Positions 24,003-36,406 of a stretch of 64,000 nucleotides of DNA are shown one piece after another. Under the pieces are notes generated by a model that was not told the origin of the DNA, searched no databases, and saw only the letters and a list, made by a program, of their open reading frames with translations. The DNA lies in assembly GCA_037126765.1 (NCBI GenBank), contig JBBCBC010000012.1, forward strand, positions 5,022,001 to 5,086,000. The letters are read 5' to 3'. Every line of letters starts with the position of its first letter. Positions within the stretch are counted from its first letter, which is position 1. The stretch comes from Stenogyne calaminthoides. Its lineage: Eukaryota > Streptophyta > Magnoliopsida > Lamiales > Lamiaceae. The position numbers and the translations under genes are program-made.

Positions 24003-25939
24003 TGTTGGGGTGCAAGCGAGTCTTACGCGTGTATAGGGAATACGTGTTAGGTGTTTTAAAACTTTTTCTTCTTGAGGTCGGCTTGGAGTCGAGATAATCC
24101 ACGAAGATTAGGTTCACGAGAAGCGCAGGATCGCTTTCAGTCGAAATCTCTTGAGGCGGTGATCTGAGCGCTTTCAAAAACCTCGGATAATCCCAAGCGA
24201 GTCACGAAATTCGAGAGATCTGAGTTTAGCTTGGATCAAATAACTAACTTCTTGAACCCTCGGAAGAATGCGTTCGGTTTGGTAACTATCTGTCACAGCT
24301 ACTTTTCGGTTATGCGGAATGGTTTGACCCTTAGTTTATACTTTCGTTTTAAACTGCGAAAAACCTTCCACTTTATGAAATAGTGATTAGGCGTGATTCA
24401 CTTATGCAACCGATTGGATTGATTCAACTGAATATCGGTGAAAAGTATGCTTTCAAAATCAAATTGTCTGACGGATAAGCCTGCGGATAAAGAAAAGCGA
24501 TAAAGAACACACAATTATAGTGGTTGAGGGACTCAAGCTCCTCGTCCTCCTCTCCGACTCTTGAGAGAATTCACTATCAACAATGAGGCTTTAGACTACC
24601 TGCGTAGTTTTTACTTACTCCTTTCGACCTTGAGTTTTTAAAGTACTCACGTAGTTTACTTACTCAACCGGGAGCCTTGGGCTTTACGACTACCTCTGTA
24701 GTTTACTTACTCAATCACACACAAGCTTTGGACTACCCCTGTAGCTTACTAACTTCTCCTCTAGAGTTTTCTGACTACTCACGTAGTTTACTAACTCTTT
24801 ACAACACTTCTCACCAACAAACACACTCAACTATCTTCCATGAGGTTTTGGGGTTTCTAGGTTGGTTACCAACTAGGATGAGATATCCTTTACAATGAAG
24901 CACAATGCAAGGGGTTAGGATATCTCGACTAAGCTGGATAATTCTTATCAAGCTAGGCTTAGTATAGTGAGCTCTCTTCAATATTGAAGCACTTGGAAAA
25001 TTCTAAGTTTTTGAGTGCTTTTAACTTTACAAGAATAGGCTTGAGCTCTTAAGTTTAAATATAAATTTCCGTAACCTTACAATGTAGAGGGTCACCCGGT
25101 TTTATAGGCATACACCAAGGTCACTCTTGAAAACTATCCGTTGGAGAAACGACCGTGAGTTCCCTCTTTGTGGTGTGTGAAAGCGACTATATTTAGGGTT
25201 TGAAACTCCACTAACACTTTCTAAGCAATAGCCTTCCATGTAACCAGTCTTCACTTTTTCGGTGGGAACTTTTGTACATCGACATCTTTTTTCGAGGAGA
25301 CTGTCCTTTGTCGATGTCGGTATGGTACAATGTTGTCTTTCTCTTTTTTTTGACTTTTGTCTCGGTTAAAGGTAGACACCTTCAGCGGCTTTTTTGTTAC
25401 AAACTCTGAGTTTGATATAACCTTAACAACACTTGACTTAGTTCCTTTTATGCGCATTTGAATGTCTTGGCGGATATCTAACTTTCTAAGGAATGGCGAT
25501 CTTCGATGTGCATTCTTGGATAGATATATTTTCGATGCCTTGGAACATTGAGTTCATCTTGAGCATTGATTACCTCAGCGATTCTTCATTAATTCTTTGT
25601 GCTTGATATTCTTGATCTTTAGTTTCTCAGTCTCCAGTCTTTGTGTCTTCAGAGTCTTCTGAGTCTTCAGGGTCTTCTGAGTCTTAAAGTCTCGAATCTT
25701 TGTAGTTTATCTTGGTGATGTCTTGGAGTCTTCTCGTTGAGTCTTGATTACTCGATATCCCTCTGAGTCTTGATAACTATCACGAACTATATCTGGCGAC
25801 TATACATTTTGCGGATAACATCCGAATATTCTAAAAACTAAATCGACTCAACTATCAAGATCATTACGAACATGTCATACTCGGGGGGTTTTGGGATCTA
25901 ATCAAAATCATAAATCTTTATTAAAATTCATCTCCAACA
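24003..25939 (-). repeat. 3' LTR of the Sirevirus-like element
   Basis: This pairs with 36407-38351. It contains imperfect tandem repeats of GACTAC...GTAGTTTACTTACTC (about 24590-24800) and a run of GTCTTC(T)GA words (about 25630-25770). In minus orientation the TATA box GCCTATAAAAC lies at about 25100-25110. Differences from the partner are mainly clustered short indels between long identical stretches. Confidence 0.9.
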
Positions 25940-25961
25940 ATTTCCCCTTTTGATGATGCCA
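25940..25961 (-). promoter_or_regulatory. Polypurine tract of the Sirevirus-like element
   Basis: Read on the minus strand, the bases just before the 3' LTR are GGCATCATCAAAAGGGGAAATT. The purine block AAAAGGGGAAA primes plus-strand DNA synthesis. The GGCATCATCA context next to it is a known hallmark of Sireviruses. Confidence 0.85.
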
Positions 25962-28900
25962 AAACCTATCTTGTTACAAACAACTAACCTATACTCAGGT
26001 TTCATTTTATCCTATTTCAAGATTGGTTGTCTCCCAACAATTTCTTAAATCAGAGAATCTCTCAACAATTTAAGAGTTTCTCAACAGTTTAATCATTCAG
26101 CAATTTCTTCAGTAATGAATCTCTTTAACTAGTTCATTACGAATACTTAAACAATTTATCCTTATCAATCATACAATCAGTTCAGAGACATTCATTCAGG
26201 CATATCAAAATAAAATACATGTAAATAAGATAATGAGATATTATCTTTTGAGCATAATGATAAATCTTCATTGATGATTGGTATCCCGTTACATATTACA
26301 ATGAATTTATCAACAAAATCAAAAAGACAAAATATAAAGATTACAAAATCTTACGGTCTTGATCTTGATCTTCGATTTTTTGGCTCTTTAGTCTTCTTCT
26401 TGATTTGCTTCATTCTCAACTTCATCGGCGGCACCTCCGGTCAAACATTCGAAAAATCTCTTCTTGACTCATTTCTTTCCTTGATGATGTCCGGATTGTT
26501 TCTGTTAAACCCAATGACCAAGATATCTTGAGCAATCTCTTGAGTAATAGCCTTCTCATTCACCAAGCCATTATCAAGTTTTGGAGGTGGATAGGAATAT
26601 GGACGGGGGCTACTATCGATGCCTCCTTCATCCGCAAAGTTAATCCACTCGTAGATACTTTGAATAGAAGATAAGAAGGTATTCAATGAAAAGCTTCATT
26701 CGATCCGAGCTTTCCCTCTCCATTCCCCGAGAACATCATAATTGAACCATAAGGTCCTCTTCGACTTCTTCCCACATATCGTTGAGTTTGATAGGCATCC
26801 ATTTATCAACGTGGGGCCACTTTAGTGCTTTTGATGTTCCTTTCCTCTTGCTCGCAAACTTCACAAAATCACTCCTTCGCTTTCTTCTTCGTCTATCTTC
26901 TTTTACGATCCTGACGTTCACGAGACCGAAGCGACAACTTTCTCTTAGCTTGTCTTCTTGGAGTGTCTTGAGCATTTCTCGTTTGAAGACTTTCTTAGGA
27001 GTTGAGACTCGATTCCTTTAGTTGATCTGTTTCTTCATCATCCAGAATCGATTTTCTCTGGATTGGCTTAAGCCTTTTACCGCGTTTGCTTTTCGGGTTG
27101 AACAAACGCCCAAGGTTTTCCTCTTCATAGGCGATTCGCGCGGCTGGCTTATTTCCAACCTTTGCTCTAGCACTCCGTTTTCTCTCTTGCAACATCAAGC
27201 ATAGCTTGCTCGAAACTTCGAGTGTAGATGAAGCTTTTCTACGGCGAACTTCACTTCTCGGTAGCTCAGACTTCTTTTAAAGGCTTTTGCTAGATTATAC
27301 ATTTCAGCATCTTTACGAACCTTCTTCTCCAAAGCATTGCCGCCGAACTTTACGAGATCTTGACTTCCTTTTCCCCTTCTTGGCGCGGTAATTTGGAAGA
27401 AGCACGGAGAGTCTTTATGTCCATGTGATATTGCTCTTTGCTTACACGGCGAACTTCTCCGCTATCTCTCGATCTTGTTAGTCTTCCGGCCTCCTTAGAT
27501 GGTTCTTGGCCCGCGAAAAATTCTTGAGATAAGTGGGCAAAGCCGGCGAGAGTGCTTCTTTGAACATCTCTGTCATCTTGGTCATGAGCATTGAGCTCAT
27601 TTCCTCAACAATGAACTTGATTAGCACCTCATTCTTTTCTGCGAGTTTCACCTCTAGGAAATCAGAACTTTCCTGGTGTTTCTGCTTCAGTTCATCACTT
27701 AACTCAGCCTTGACTCCCTCCAGCTTCTCATTTAGCTTTCCTTCCATGGAGGTCATCTGGGTGGTTAGAGTGTTTTGAATTTGCACCAGTTCTGAAGAGT
27801 GACTAAGGCCGTCCATCTTTTGAGCTTGATTGACCAACGTTTCTTCCATCTGAGCAATCTTGATCATCATTGGCTCAACCTTCTCAAGTTTCTCTATCAG
27901 AGGAGTGAGATCAATCTCAGGAATCTTTTGTACCTCCTGTGTTGTCTGATCATCTTGAGCTCCAGCTTCATTCTACGAGCTCCGGTCTCGGTCCATTGCC
28001 TCGATCGAAGAGTACTATCAACATTCGATGTTGACTAGATCCAAAGTTGATCGCCAGCGGAAGTCTCATTTTTCAATCCGAGACCGTTCCTCAACATCTC
28101 CTGTTGGTCCCCATCTCCATCTTGAGATTTGTCTCCGCCGCTTGGGCACCAACTTTAAGTTTGCTCTCTCTCTCGGCCTTCTCTGAACGACTCATCAAAA
28201 TCGGGTTTTTCATCCTGAGCTTTTTCCTTTGAACCACTGAGAAGTCGGTCCAAAAAGTCTCCTCATTCCACCATCTTCACTCTAAGCGGCAATATCAAAC
28301 ATCTCGGGAAGAGTCGATTTGGGATAAATCTGATTGTCCTTAATCCCAAAAAAATCTTCTTGATCGAGGGATGGGCTAAGCTCGAAGTATCAGTCAAGTA
28401 TGAACTAATTTCCCCACTTCCTCCCTCGCCTTATTGACCTCCCTTCTTCCATCTCGGGCTCTGCGGTTCATTTGAAGTTTACGCTAAGGGATCAAGAAGT
28501 AGATCCCTTTCGAGAACTCGTCAAAGACTATTATGCTCTGAGTCTCGTGACATCGAAGTTTGTGCGGTCGAGGTCCTCGTTTATACCCCGTGTGGGTTAG
28601 GGCTGTTGGTATATCCAGAGTTTAGTGCGAGTTGGCTCGTCGTCTGAGCTTTCCACATCTTGGATCGACTACGAGTTAGCTCTTACATGCGAGCACACTT
28701 TTTGAGTGAGCATCTGCAGTCTAGCTCCTTTGAAAATTTCTGAGAAATTTTATAAATGTTGGCGATGTCTCGAGCACCTCGGAAAAGACACCTGCTCCAC
28801 CGATCGATCACGTGTCACGGAGATAACTGAGCCAACACTTGTAATGGTGAACTCACGGCGGTTTATTTTCGGGTTGAATCTCTTGAATCACTTTCATCTT

Positions 28901-29844
28901 CATCGGTGAGAACCCACCAATCTTCTGCGTTTTTGAGCAAGATTCTTACATTTCATCATTTTTTGCTCATAACCATCTTTGCCTCCAACAACATCTTCCC
29001 TAGTTTGTTGGGTTTTTTTTTCAGCGGTATTTGAGAAGGTGATTCTACCTTCTTTTCTCTCTTCCCCCGATGACCTACTTCCTTGCGTGAATGGGTTTAA
29101 GGAGAATTTTGGATTTAGGAAATGGGGCTCGAATTAGCAAAGATATCCTCCTCCTCTCTGCCATCTCTCCAAAATGTAAGCAATTTTGGTGGCATGGTGG
29201 ATCTTGCTTTGATTGAGATCGCCCGTCAATCTTCCTCAAAACTTTGTGTCCGCTTTCACTCACCGTCTGGATCGAGAATTTCGGCCGGTTGAAATCTGTG
29301 GTGGGTGAAATCGCCGCCATCAATCGAGCTTGAGTGCTTATCCGCTCAAAACTCCCCGCAAGACTCATGATGCACTTGCTCACAATATCCATCAACACGA
29401 TATTGTGGGCCGGGGTGCCTTTATCGATTAATGGCCTCAAACTTAGCAGATTCTCGGCAATCCTATCTAAGTACTCTGCTCTCTTCGACATACGTCGTGG
29501 GATCCTCTCCTCTATCATAGAGCTCAAAAAACATCATTGATTTTTTTGAACAATATCTGATCCTCTCTCAAAATCGGCGTATTTGGATGGCTGCTCTAAG
29601 TGTGATCTGATTAACTTAGAATCATCTGACCCTCTTCATCTATCTTCAAATTCTGGATGAATTAGATTACCTCTTTCGCAAACTCTGATGCAGTGGGTTT
29701 TACGCTTGTTAAGTGAGTTTAGCGGTCGAATCATATCTGAGCCTCCTCTTACGGCTTTGAGTTGGTTGTGCTTTTCGGTGAGACAACGAACTTCATACCA
29801 CAACTTGTTGGTTTGGCTAATCTCTCCCGAACAAGGTTGGGGCC
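25962..29844 (-). pseudogene. Env-position gene of the Sirevirus-like element (coiled coil, basic)
   Basis: Downstream of pol lies about 3.9 kb that codes on the minus strand for a protein I cannot name. The ATG at 29844-29842 opens MAPTLFGRD; after an early frameshift a reading of over 50 codons (LWYEVRCLTEKHNQLKAV...) leads into a 150-codon ORF (29527-29075; DRIAENLLSLRPLIDKGTPA, SKCIMSLAGSFERIS). About 1 kb of broken frames follows. A 130-codon ORF (27870-27478) is strongly predicted coiled coil (QNTLTTQMTSMEGKLNEKLE). Then come lysine/arginine-rich segments (27198-26995 with RLFNPKSKRGKRLKPIQRKS; 26975-26736). Sirevirus env-like proteins often have coiled coils and membrane segments. I see no signal peptide or clear membrane helix here, but damaged frames could hide one. 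Confidence 0.6.
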
Positions 29845-29990
29845 ATTTTAGGTTTGATTGAAGAAGGGAAGCTTTAGGGTTTGGAGATTTTTACGGGCAA
29901 AGGGATTCTTAATTTGAGGAGGATTTGAAAATGAAGGGTTTGATAATTTTTTTTTGGCTAGAATGGTGATTGGGGTTTATATAGCCTTGA
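29842..29990 (-). promoter_or_regulatory. Promoter-like block upstream of the env-position gene
   Basis: On the minus strand a TATA box (GGCTATATAAACCCC, about 29985-29971) lies 130-140 bases before the ATG at 29844. Between them is an AT/CT-rich leader containing the telo-box-like AAACCCTAAA (29880-29871) and a pyrimidine-rich stretch, CTTCCCTTCTTC. This arrangement looks like an ordinary plant promoter plus 5' UTR. It suggests a transcript separate from the LTR-driven genomic RNA. It is an inference from sequence only. Confidence 0.55.
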
Positions 29991-30479
29991 GATCGTGGGG
30001 AATTGTGTTGGTTAGGTGAGTAACAATGGTTGAGATTAATCTCCGATTAATCGAATTATCTGAACAACGATCTCCAAAAAGTAAGCCGCCAAAACATCCT
30101 CATTGGTCATTAATGTAGCGAGCATTAAATGATTGTTGACCTTCTTTAAATTTAAACGATCCAAAAAAAAAACATTCCTCGGTGTTTTTTTTTTTATATT
30201 TATTGCGAATGATTCTTGAATTTAGTTGAGCAATAAATGGATCACATGAGTCATTACTTCTTAACGGACCAATTTCCCTCTATCGGTCTTCTTTATGCGA
30301 TCTTGATAAAATGTCGTTATAATCTTGAAATCTTGAATTGGTTCGATATACTCTTGAGTTTTAAGATTGATTCAATTATTTCCATTTTATCTGAAAAACT
30401 TCCCGGAAGGATTACGAAAAACTTCATCATCGAAAACCTTCAATTTTTCAGATTTTATTCTATACACTGGTTCTAAAGA
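29991..30479 (-). other. Spacer between RNase H and the env-position gene
   Basis: About 490 bp of AT-rich sequence with A/T homopolymers (near 30160-30200) and no readable protein lies between the pol stop region and the promoter-like block. It could hold upstream regulatory sequence of the downstream gene. Confidence 0.45.
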
Positions 30480-32135
30480 TCTTAATTCAAGCGAAAGTTC
30501 TTGAAATCTTGATTCCGCTAAAGGTTTAGTCAAGATATCGACTCTCCTTATCGGTATGAATTTTCTCCATCCTATGCCCTTCTTCTCGACATGATCTCGA
30601 TGAAGTGATGTCTTATATCCACATGCTTCTTCTCAGTTGTGCAATCACAGGGTTTTGTGAAATAGCAATGGCACTATTATTGTCACAAAATATTGGTACT
30701 TCATTGGCTACAACTTTATAATCCTCAATTGTTATGCGAGGCCAAAGAATGGCATTGGCAGACTTCCTATGACCATATATTCAACCCGGTAGTACTTGTT
30801 GCCTACCGAGGTCCTGTTCTTGAAAACCAAGATATCGAAACATTTCCTAGAAATTGACATGTTCTGAAGTGGACTTCGCATCAATCAGTGCATCCTCCAT
30901 AATCGACATCGAGTAACCACTTAACTCTAGGTTATCATCGGTTTGGATACCATAATCCTCTATTCAATTTGTGCCCTTAAGATATTTGGTATCTTTTTGG
31001 CGGCATCCATGTGACTAGCCTTAGGATTAACTTGGTATCTTTGACATATCAACAACAAATGTTATATTCGGCCTACATGTTTGTGAGATAGAACAATGAT
31101 CCAATGATTCCTCTATAATCGTGATGACTTCATCGATTTGCCTTGTAATCGGATCCATCTTGTAGTTAGTATTCATGGGGAATTCTAACTTTGTATTGCA
31201 ATTATGTACACCATATTTGGCAATCGGATCTCGGTGTACTTTGCTTTTAGGTTGATGAATATTCCTTCCTTTGATTGTTTCACTTGAAGTCCTAGAAAGA
31301 AATTCATCTCTCCCATCATTGACATCTCAAACTTGCCTTTCATCGGTGTTGAAAACTTTTCACACATTTGATGGTTTGGAGATCCAAAAAATGATGTCAT
31401 CAACGACATATCCAACTAGTAAGATATCTTCCCCATCCTCTATCCTGAGCGAGTTCTATCAGTTCCTTTGACAAAACCATGGTCGATGAAAACGAGAAAG
31501 TGTATCATACCATGCTGCGGGTCTTGTTTAAGACCATACAAAGCTTTTCTTAGCACATAAACTTGGTCATTCTATTTTGAAACCGGGAGGTTGTTCCACA
31601 TAAACCTCTTCTTTAAGCACGCCCGTTCGAAATGCAATTTTCACATCCATCGATGGTATGAACTTCATGTGGGCAGCATATGCAAGAAACAATCTAATGG
31701 CTTCTAGTCTTCCAACAGTGCAAAGGTTTCATCATAATCCAAGCCTTAACTGGAATAACCTTGTGCAACTAACGCTTGCCTTGTTTCTCACAATGTTGTT
31801 GTTTTCATCTCTTTTGTTCTTGAAAACTCACTTGGTTCCAATGACATTGTGCCTTTAAATTCTATCTACTAGCTCCCATACTTCATTCCTCGAGAATTGA
31901 TTGACTTCATCTTGCGTGGCGATAATCCAAATGAGAATCTTGTAGAAACTTCACCCAATCTCGGTGAGTTCTTTCTCTCGATAGGAGCCCGGAATAGTGC
32001 ACTCTCTCCATGGAACCTTCTAGTCTTAACACCTTCATTAGATCACCCACAATGCGCTTGGGATGGCTATCTAACCATTTCCTTCTTGATGTTCCCCTTT
32101 CATGGTATCCTCAACATTTGAAATGTTAGGTTCGG
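30480..32135 (-). pseudogene. Sirevirus-like reverse transcriptase and RNase H
   Basis: Minus-strand pieces show the RNase H motif FCDNNSAIAISQNPV (about 30705-30655). A reverse transcriptase segment (31415-31185) reads FFLGLQVKQSKEGIF after the catalytic box. The box itself, near 31404-31394, reads YV-V-DD with one inserted codon, so the YVDD motif is disturbed. Upstream remnants around 31500-31850 match the fingers and palm of RVT_2. Many stops and frameshifts. Confidence 0.8.
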
Positions 32136-33525
32136 TTAAATCAAGCAAACTCGGGGAACAACAAAAGCGGAAGAAAGGGAATCATCTTCCTCGGGAAATT
32201 CTATTGAAACATTGTCGGAGACATTTGTTCCCCTTTGGTTGATAGATTCAGAAATTGCCTCGATTGTGACCACATCTTCATTGGCATCATGTACCGAAGT
32301 CCTAACGGTGTACATTCGATTCTTTGGAGTGTTGGTTTTCCCGGTCTCACCATCCCGATTTCCATCCCGAACTTCTTTATCTCGAGTCCGAGTCACTCCA
32401 ATCATAGATAATGACTGATTCTTCTTTTCAGATTCAGTTGATGATTTATCTTTCTGTTTCAGGCTTAATCTGGTGATCCTCTTTGTCAGTTCATTTCCAT
32501 CATGTTCCTGTTTCTTCTGAACACAAAGCAGATTCATCAAAAACAACATGAGGTGTTTCCTCCACAATAAGAGTCCTACGGTTTGTAAACTCGAAAGCTT
32601 TTGACTTGACTTCGAATATCCTAAGAATACTCCTTCATCGACTTTACTATCAAATGTTTTCAACTGATCTTTACCATTATTGTGTATGAAACACTTGCAA
32701 CCAAACACGAAAGAAAAAACAAGAGGCTTCCTTTCATTCCAAAGCTCATAAAAGGCGTTTTGCCTTGACTTTTTGTCAGCATGGATCTATTTTGAGAGTA
32801 GCATGCAGTGTTGACAGCTTCAGCCCAAAATCTTTTAGGAATATCAGCTTCAGCTATCATTGTCCTTGCAGCTTCTTTCAGAGTTATGTTCCTTCTTTCA
32901 GCAAACACCATTTTGTTGAGGGGTCCTTGGTGATGATGTTTCATGTAGAATTCCATTTCTTTGCACTGATAATAAAAATGATATGATTTATAAACTTCGG
33001 TTCCTTTATACGATCGATTTTGACCACACTCAGATTTTTCTCATTCTTGAGTCTTTTCATGAATTCTCAAATTTTATCTCGAGTCTCTTTCTTCTTGAGT
33101 AAGAATATGACCCAAGTATATCTTGAGTAGTCATCAACTACTACCAATGTGTATTTCTGTCATTAGTGCTCCACAGTGTTATAGGACCAAACAGCATCCA
33201 TATCAAAAGTCAAGTATTCTCTCGGTAAAACTTCTACTTTGCTTTTAAATGATGCTTTGACTTGTTTTCCTTTTACACGCATCACAAATGTGTTCCTTCT
33301 TGAACACTTCATTAAAGCAACCCTCTCACAAGAGCTAATCTTGCAAGCTTGTTCGGGGTTTTTGAAGTTTAGGTGATTCATTCTTTTATGCCATAACCAA
33401 GTGGTATCTGTGGAACTTTTAGCAATTAAACATGTATCTTTAGGAGTTGAACTCAATCGACCAAGATACATTCCCTTTTCTTGTACCAAGTCGATAATAC
33501 TTTTACGTGATGTATCATCTTTCAC
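32136..33525 (-). pseudogene. Sirevirus-like GAG-pre-integrase and integrase
   Basis: The ORF at 33525-33163 carries the zinc-binding region WLWHKRMNHLNFKNPEQ. The ORF at 32956-32660 reads ITLKEAARTMIAEADIPKRF, after the position of the catalytic glutamate, and FWAEAVNTACYSQNR. The ORF at 32708-32136 is a 190-codon integrase C-terminal and linker region (FGCKCFIHNNGKDQLKTFD, GVFLGYS). These three ORFs are cleaner than the sequence around them. The middle of the integrase core (about 33160-32960) is frameshifted. Confidence 0.85.
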
Positions 33526-34640
33526 AAAGCATAAGTTCTTGGAGAACTCAACATTGAAACCCTTATCACGAATTGGCTAATTGACAAAGAAGTTATGCTT
33601 CAATCCGGATACATATGAAACACCATGGATATGAATCGACTCCCCCAAAGTTCCATATCCTTGATCACATCCCTTGGAGTTATCTCCAAAAAGTGATCAG
33701 TGGGCCTCTTTGTTCAACATAGTCATTGAGCATCTTCTTGAATCTGTCATATGTCTTGAGCATCCATTGTCAAGATACCATACATCGAGCTTTTTTCATC
33801 ATCTCTCGCTCATCGGTGTCATGTGATCTTTCATTACCTTAGTGCCTGGTTTCCTCCCGAAAAGCAGATCAATTCTTAGGTACCCATTTTGTGTAGGGTC
33901 CTCGAGGTTAGTTGTACCTTTCGGAATCCAATCTGCTCGACAACTCTAATCACTTTAGGAGTGGCTAATTTGTCTTCCATAAACATCAACATATACATCC
34001 ACTACTCGGATGCCTTAGTAGTTTTCAGATATATGTGTGCTAGCTTTAGCATGAACATGTGCCTTAGAGTTCTTCTTTGGTTCGGGCCTTACTGTTCGGA
34101 TCTTTAGGCTTTTGTGCAGCCGGTCTAAATATTTGATGACTTCGGGTTCGGATAACCTTTACCCTTAGGCAAGTGAGGTTCGGGTTATGCATCTTGAAAT
34201 CTGGGTCTTCGAGATCTTGAGGACTTGGTCTCTTGATTGAGAATGTCTCTGGCCAGTGTTTCTCATCGAGGATTCCTCGATGGTTCGGTTTGGAGCCTTT
34301 CAGGTTTGCGTTACGAGCACGAGGCTTTGAAGTACTTGCTGAAACTTTCCAAGCGACCGGCCTCGGGTTTTCTTGCCTTCACCCGAGGTTTGGGCTTTCT
34401 AACTTTGATCATTCAGGTTTCTTTGAGACCATAGGTCCTTTTCCTTTGTCTACAACCTTGGGCATTTCTTGATTTGAAGTGTAGGTGCGGTTGGTTTTAC
34501 AAAGATAGTCTTCTTGCTACTTGACGCAAACATTTAGATGACCTTGTGAGGTTCCCCACGGAATATATCCCAATCCAGTTTTATAGTCCGCGGATCTCGG
34601 TAACTCTCAATTTCATCTATTACATTAGATGCATTATTCA
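33526..34640 (-). pseudogene. Sirevirus-like gag end/protease region, poorly legible
   Basis: This lies between the gag coil and the GAG-pre-integrase segment, where the protease should be. No D-T/S-G motif can be read with confidence in the minus-strand frames. ORFs on the other strand (for example 34233-34472) are antisense shadows of it. Confidence 0.5.
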
Positions 34641-36278
34641 TAGAGTTAACTTCTTCATGCATTATCCTCCATGATTACGTAGAGTTTTATGCTTCTCGGA
34701 GAGGTCATTGAACTTCGATTACGATTAATTTGAATCTCTTGATTGGATTTCTCTAGCTTTTTGATTAGGGACACTATCAACTTCTCTTTCTCTCGAGAGT
34801 TGTACTTTCGAACATCCGGTTCATCGGTAGCTCCCATTAATTGAAAGTGACTTGATATTGCTAGAAGTCTTTCCATTTTAGATTTTCGACTTTGATTTCC
34901 TTATTACGCTCTTGAGTTTGATTTAGCGATCCTTGCAAAAATAGCATAGTCCTTCATCGATTCTCGAAAGAATCCATCGGTCAAAATAGTTGTTTTTCGA
35001 TTGGAACTTGAAAACTCTTGTGCTAATCTTGCGGGGAGCAACAACAGAAAAAGAAGAGTTTACCTCCTCAATGGCCATCGGACAAATGTCATCACTTTCC
35101 TTTGTCTAAGAATATCTCATCCCGAAGAGCTAGATCCATCCTCGAGTGTTCTTCTTACGCAATCATGGCCTTTTTGCTTGAGAACTTACGGTCTCTTATA
35201 GCTTGCCTTTCTCTTCTCTCCTTTAGCACTCAAATGACAATCATCTTTGGAAGTGACCTTTCTTACAGCGGTTATAGCATCTGTTGGCATCATCATCCCT
35301 GATCATTTTCTTCTTTTTGGACTTGGAGTCCTTTCTTTTGGATGAAGATCCTTCACTTTCGGTCTTTCTTCTTCTCGGTTGATCTGTCCTCGGGTTTCTT
35401 CCCGGTACTGTGGTTCTGTAATAGTTTATGTATTTTCCAAATCTACTATTGAGTCTATCAAACCTTCTTGCCATCGGTGCTAGCTTTTCCTCAAGCTCAT
35501 CCTCGATTTTTGGCATGGGGGTTCTCGAGACTCTCTAGTTTTCTGAGTTTTATCTTTGGCTTTTAAGGCCACATTCTTACTCGATGAAGAGTCATCTTTC
35601 TTTGTCGACCTTTTTGGATTTCTTATCAATTACAAATTCATAGGCTTTCATTTCCGAGAAGAACTTGTTGGTAAGGCATTGAGTTAATATTCTTGGTGTT
35701 TTCAATCACCCTTTGCATGAATATCCCATTTCTTAGATAGACCTCTAAGAATTTTCAATGCAACTTCTCTCTCTGTGGGTATTTCTTTCCAAGTGCATTT
35801 AGATCATTCATGATCTTTAGTGAATCGACTTCCGTTTGTCTATTGATTCACCATCATCCATTTCAAAAAGCGTCAAACTTTCCAATTGCCTTTGAAAGTT
35901 TGTTTTCTTTTATATGATCGTGCCTTGGCACGTAACAGTGAGTGTATCCCAAATCTCTTTTAGCGATATTACGGTGAGAGATCATTCCCATCACACCATC
36001 ATCAATTGTGTTGTATAAAATGTCTTTTGCAATGTAGTCTAGATTGACTAACTTTCTCTCCTCGAGAGTCAGTTGGTCATCGGACTTAGGAAATTCTGCT
36101 CTAGGATCAATTCTCTCTCATCTTTCCTCTCCTCCGGATTCACTATGATGAACCGGAATGGTCCTTGAGACACCACTCTCCACATACGCTCATGTTTGGA
36201 ATCTGAGATGAGCCTGCGTTCTCGATCTCCATAGGTCATAGTTCTCCACCGAGAACATGGGAAGTTTTTAGAAGACAT
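34641..36278 (-). pseudogene. Sirevirus-like gag
   Basis: The ATG at 36278 starts MSSKNFPCSRW and continues to ERMWRVVSQGPF, the conserved start of Sirevirus gag. A UBN2-like middle is frameshifted (about 36000-35550). The ORF at 35516-35241 ends in the start of a zinc knuckle (RCYNRCKKGHFQR) after a basic stretch (SSSKRKDSKSKKKK). A further ORF (34876-34655) reads EKEKLIVSLIKKLEKSNQEI, matching the coiled C-terminal extension typical of long Sirevirus gags. Gag would assemble the particle; this copy cannot, because of frame breaks. Confidence 0.8.
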
Positions 36279-36387
36279 TTTTTCGATCTCTTGAAAATAA
36301 AAGGTTTACAAATAAGATCGATTCGGATAGACCACAAGTATTTTGAAAATAAAACTTTGGTCAACACAAAGTGGTCAAGTTGAACCA

Positions 36388-36406
36388 ACGCTTTCTCGAT
36401 ACCACT
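36388..36406 (-). promoter_or_regulatory. Primer-binding site of the Sirevirus-like element
   Basis: On the minus strand AAGTGGTATCGAGAAAGC directly follows the 5' LTR. It resembles the initiator-Met tRNA primer site TGGTATCAGAGC, with the A of CAG missing, exactly the change seen in the primer site of A1. Confidence 0.75.

Noticed and set aside
25962..29844. Calling the extra Sirevirus gene a true envelope
   Set aside because: Position fits, but no signal peptide, fusion peptide or membrane anchor is visible; I keep the neutral label env-position gene.
34233..34472. Plus-strand ORFs of 65-79 codons
   Set aside because: They lie antisense within the Sirevirus-like gag/protease region and overlap each other in different frames.
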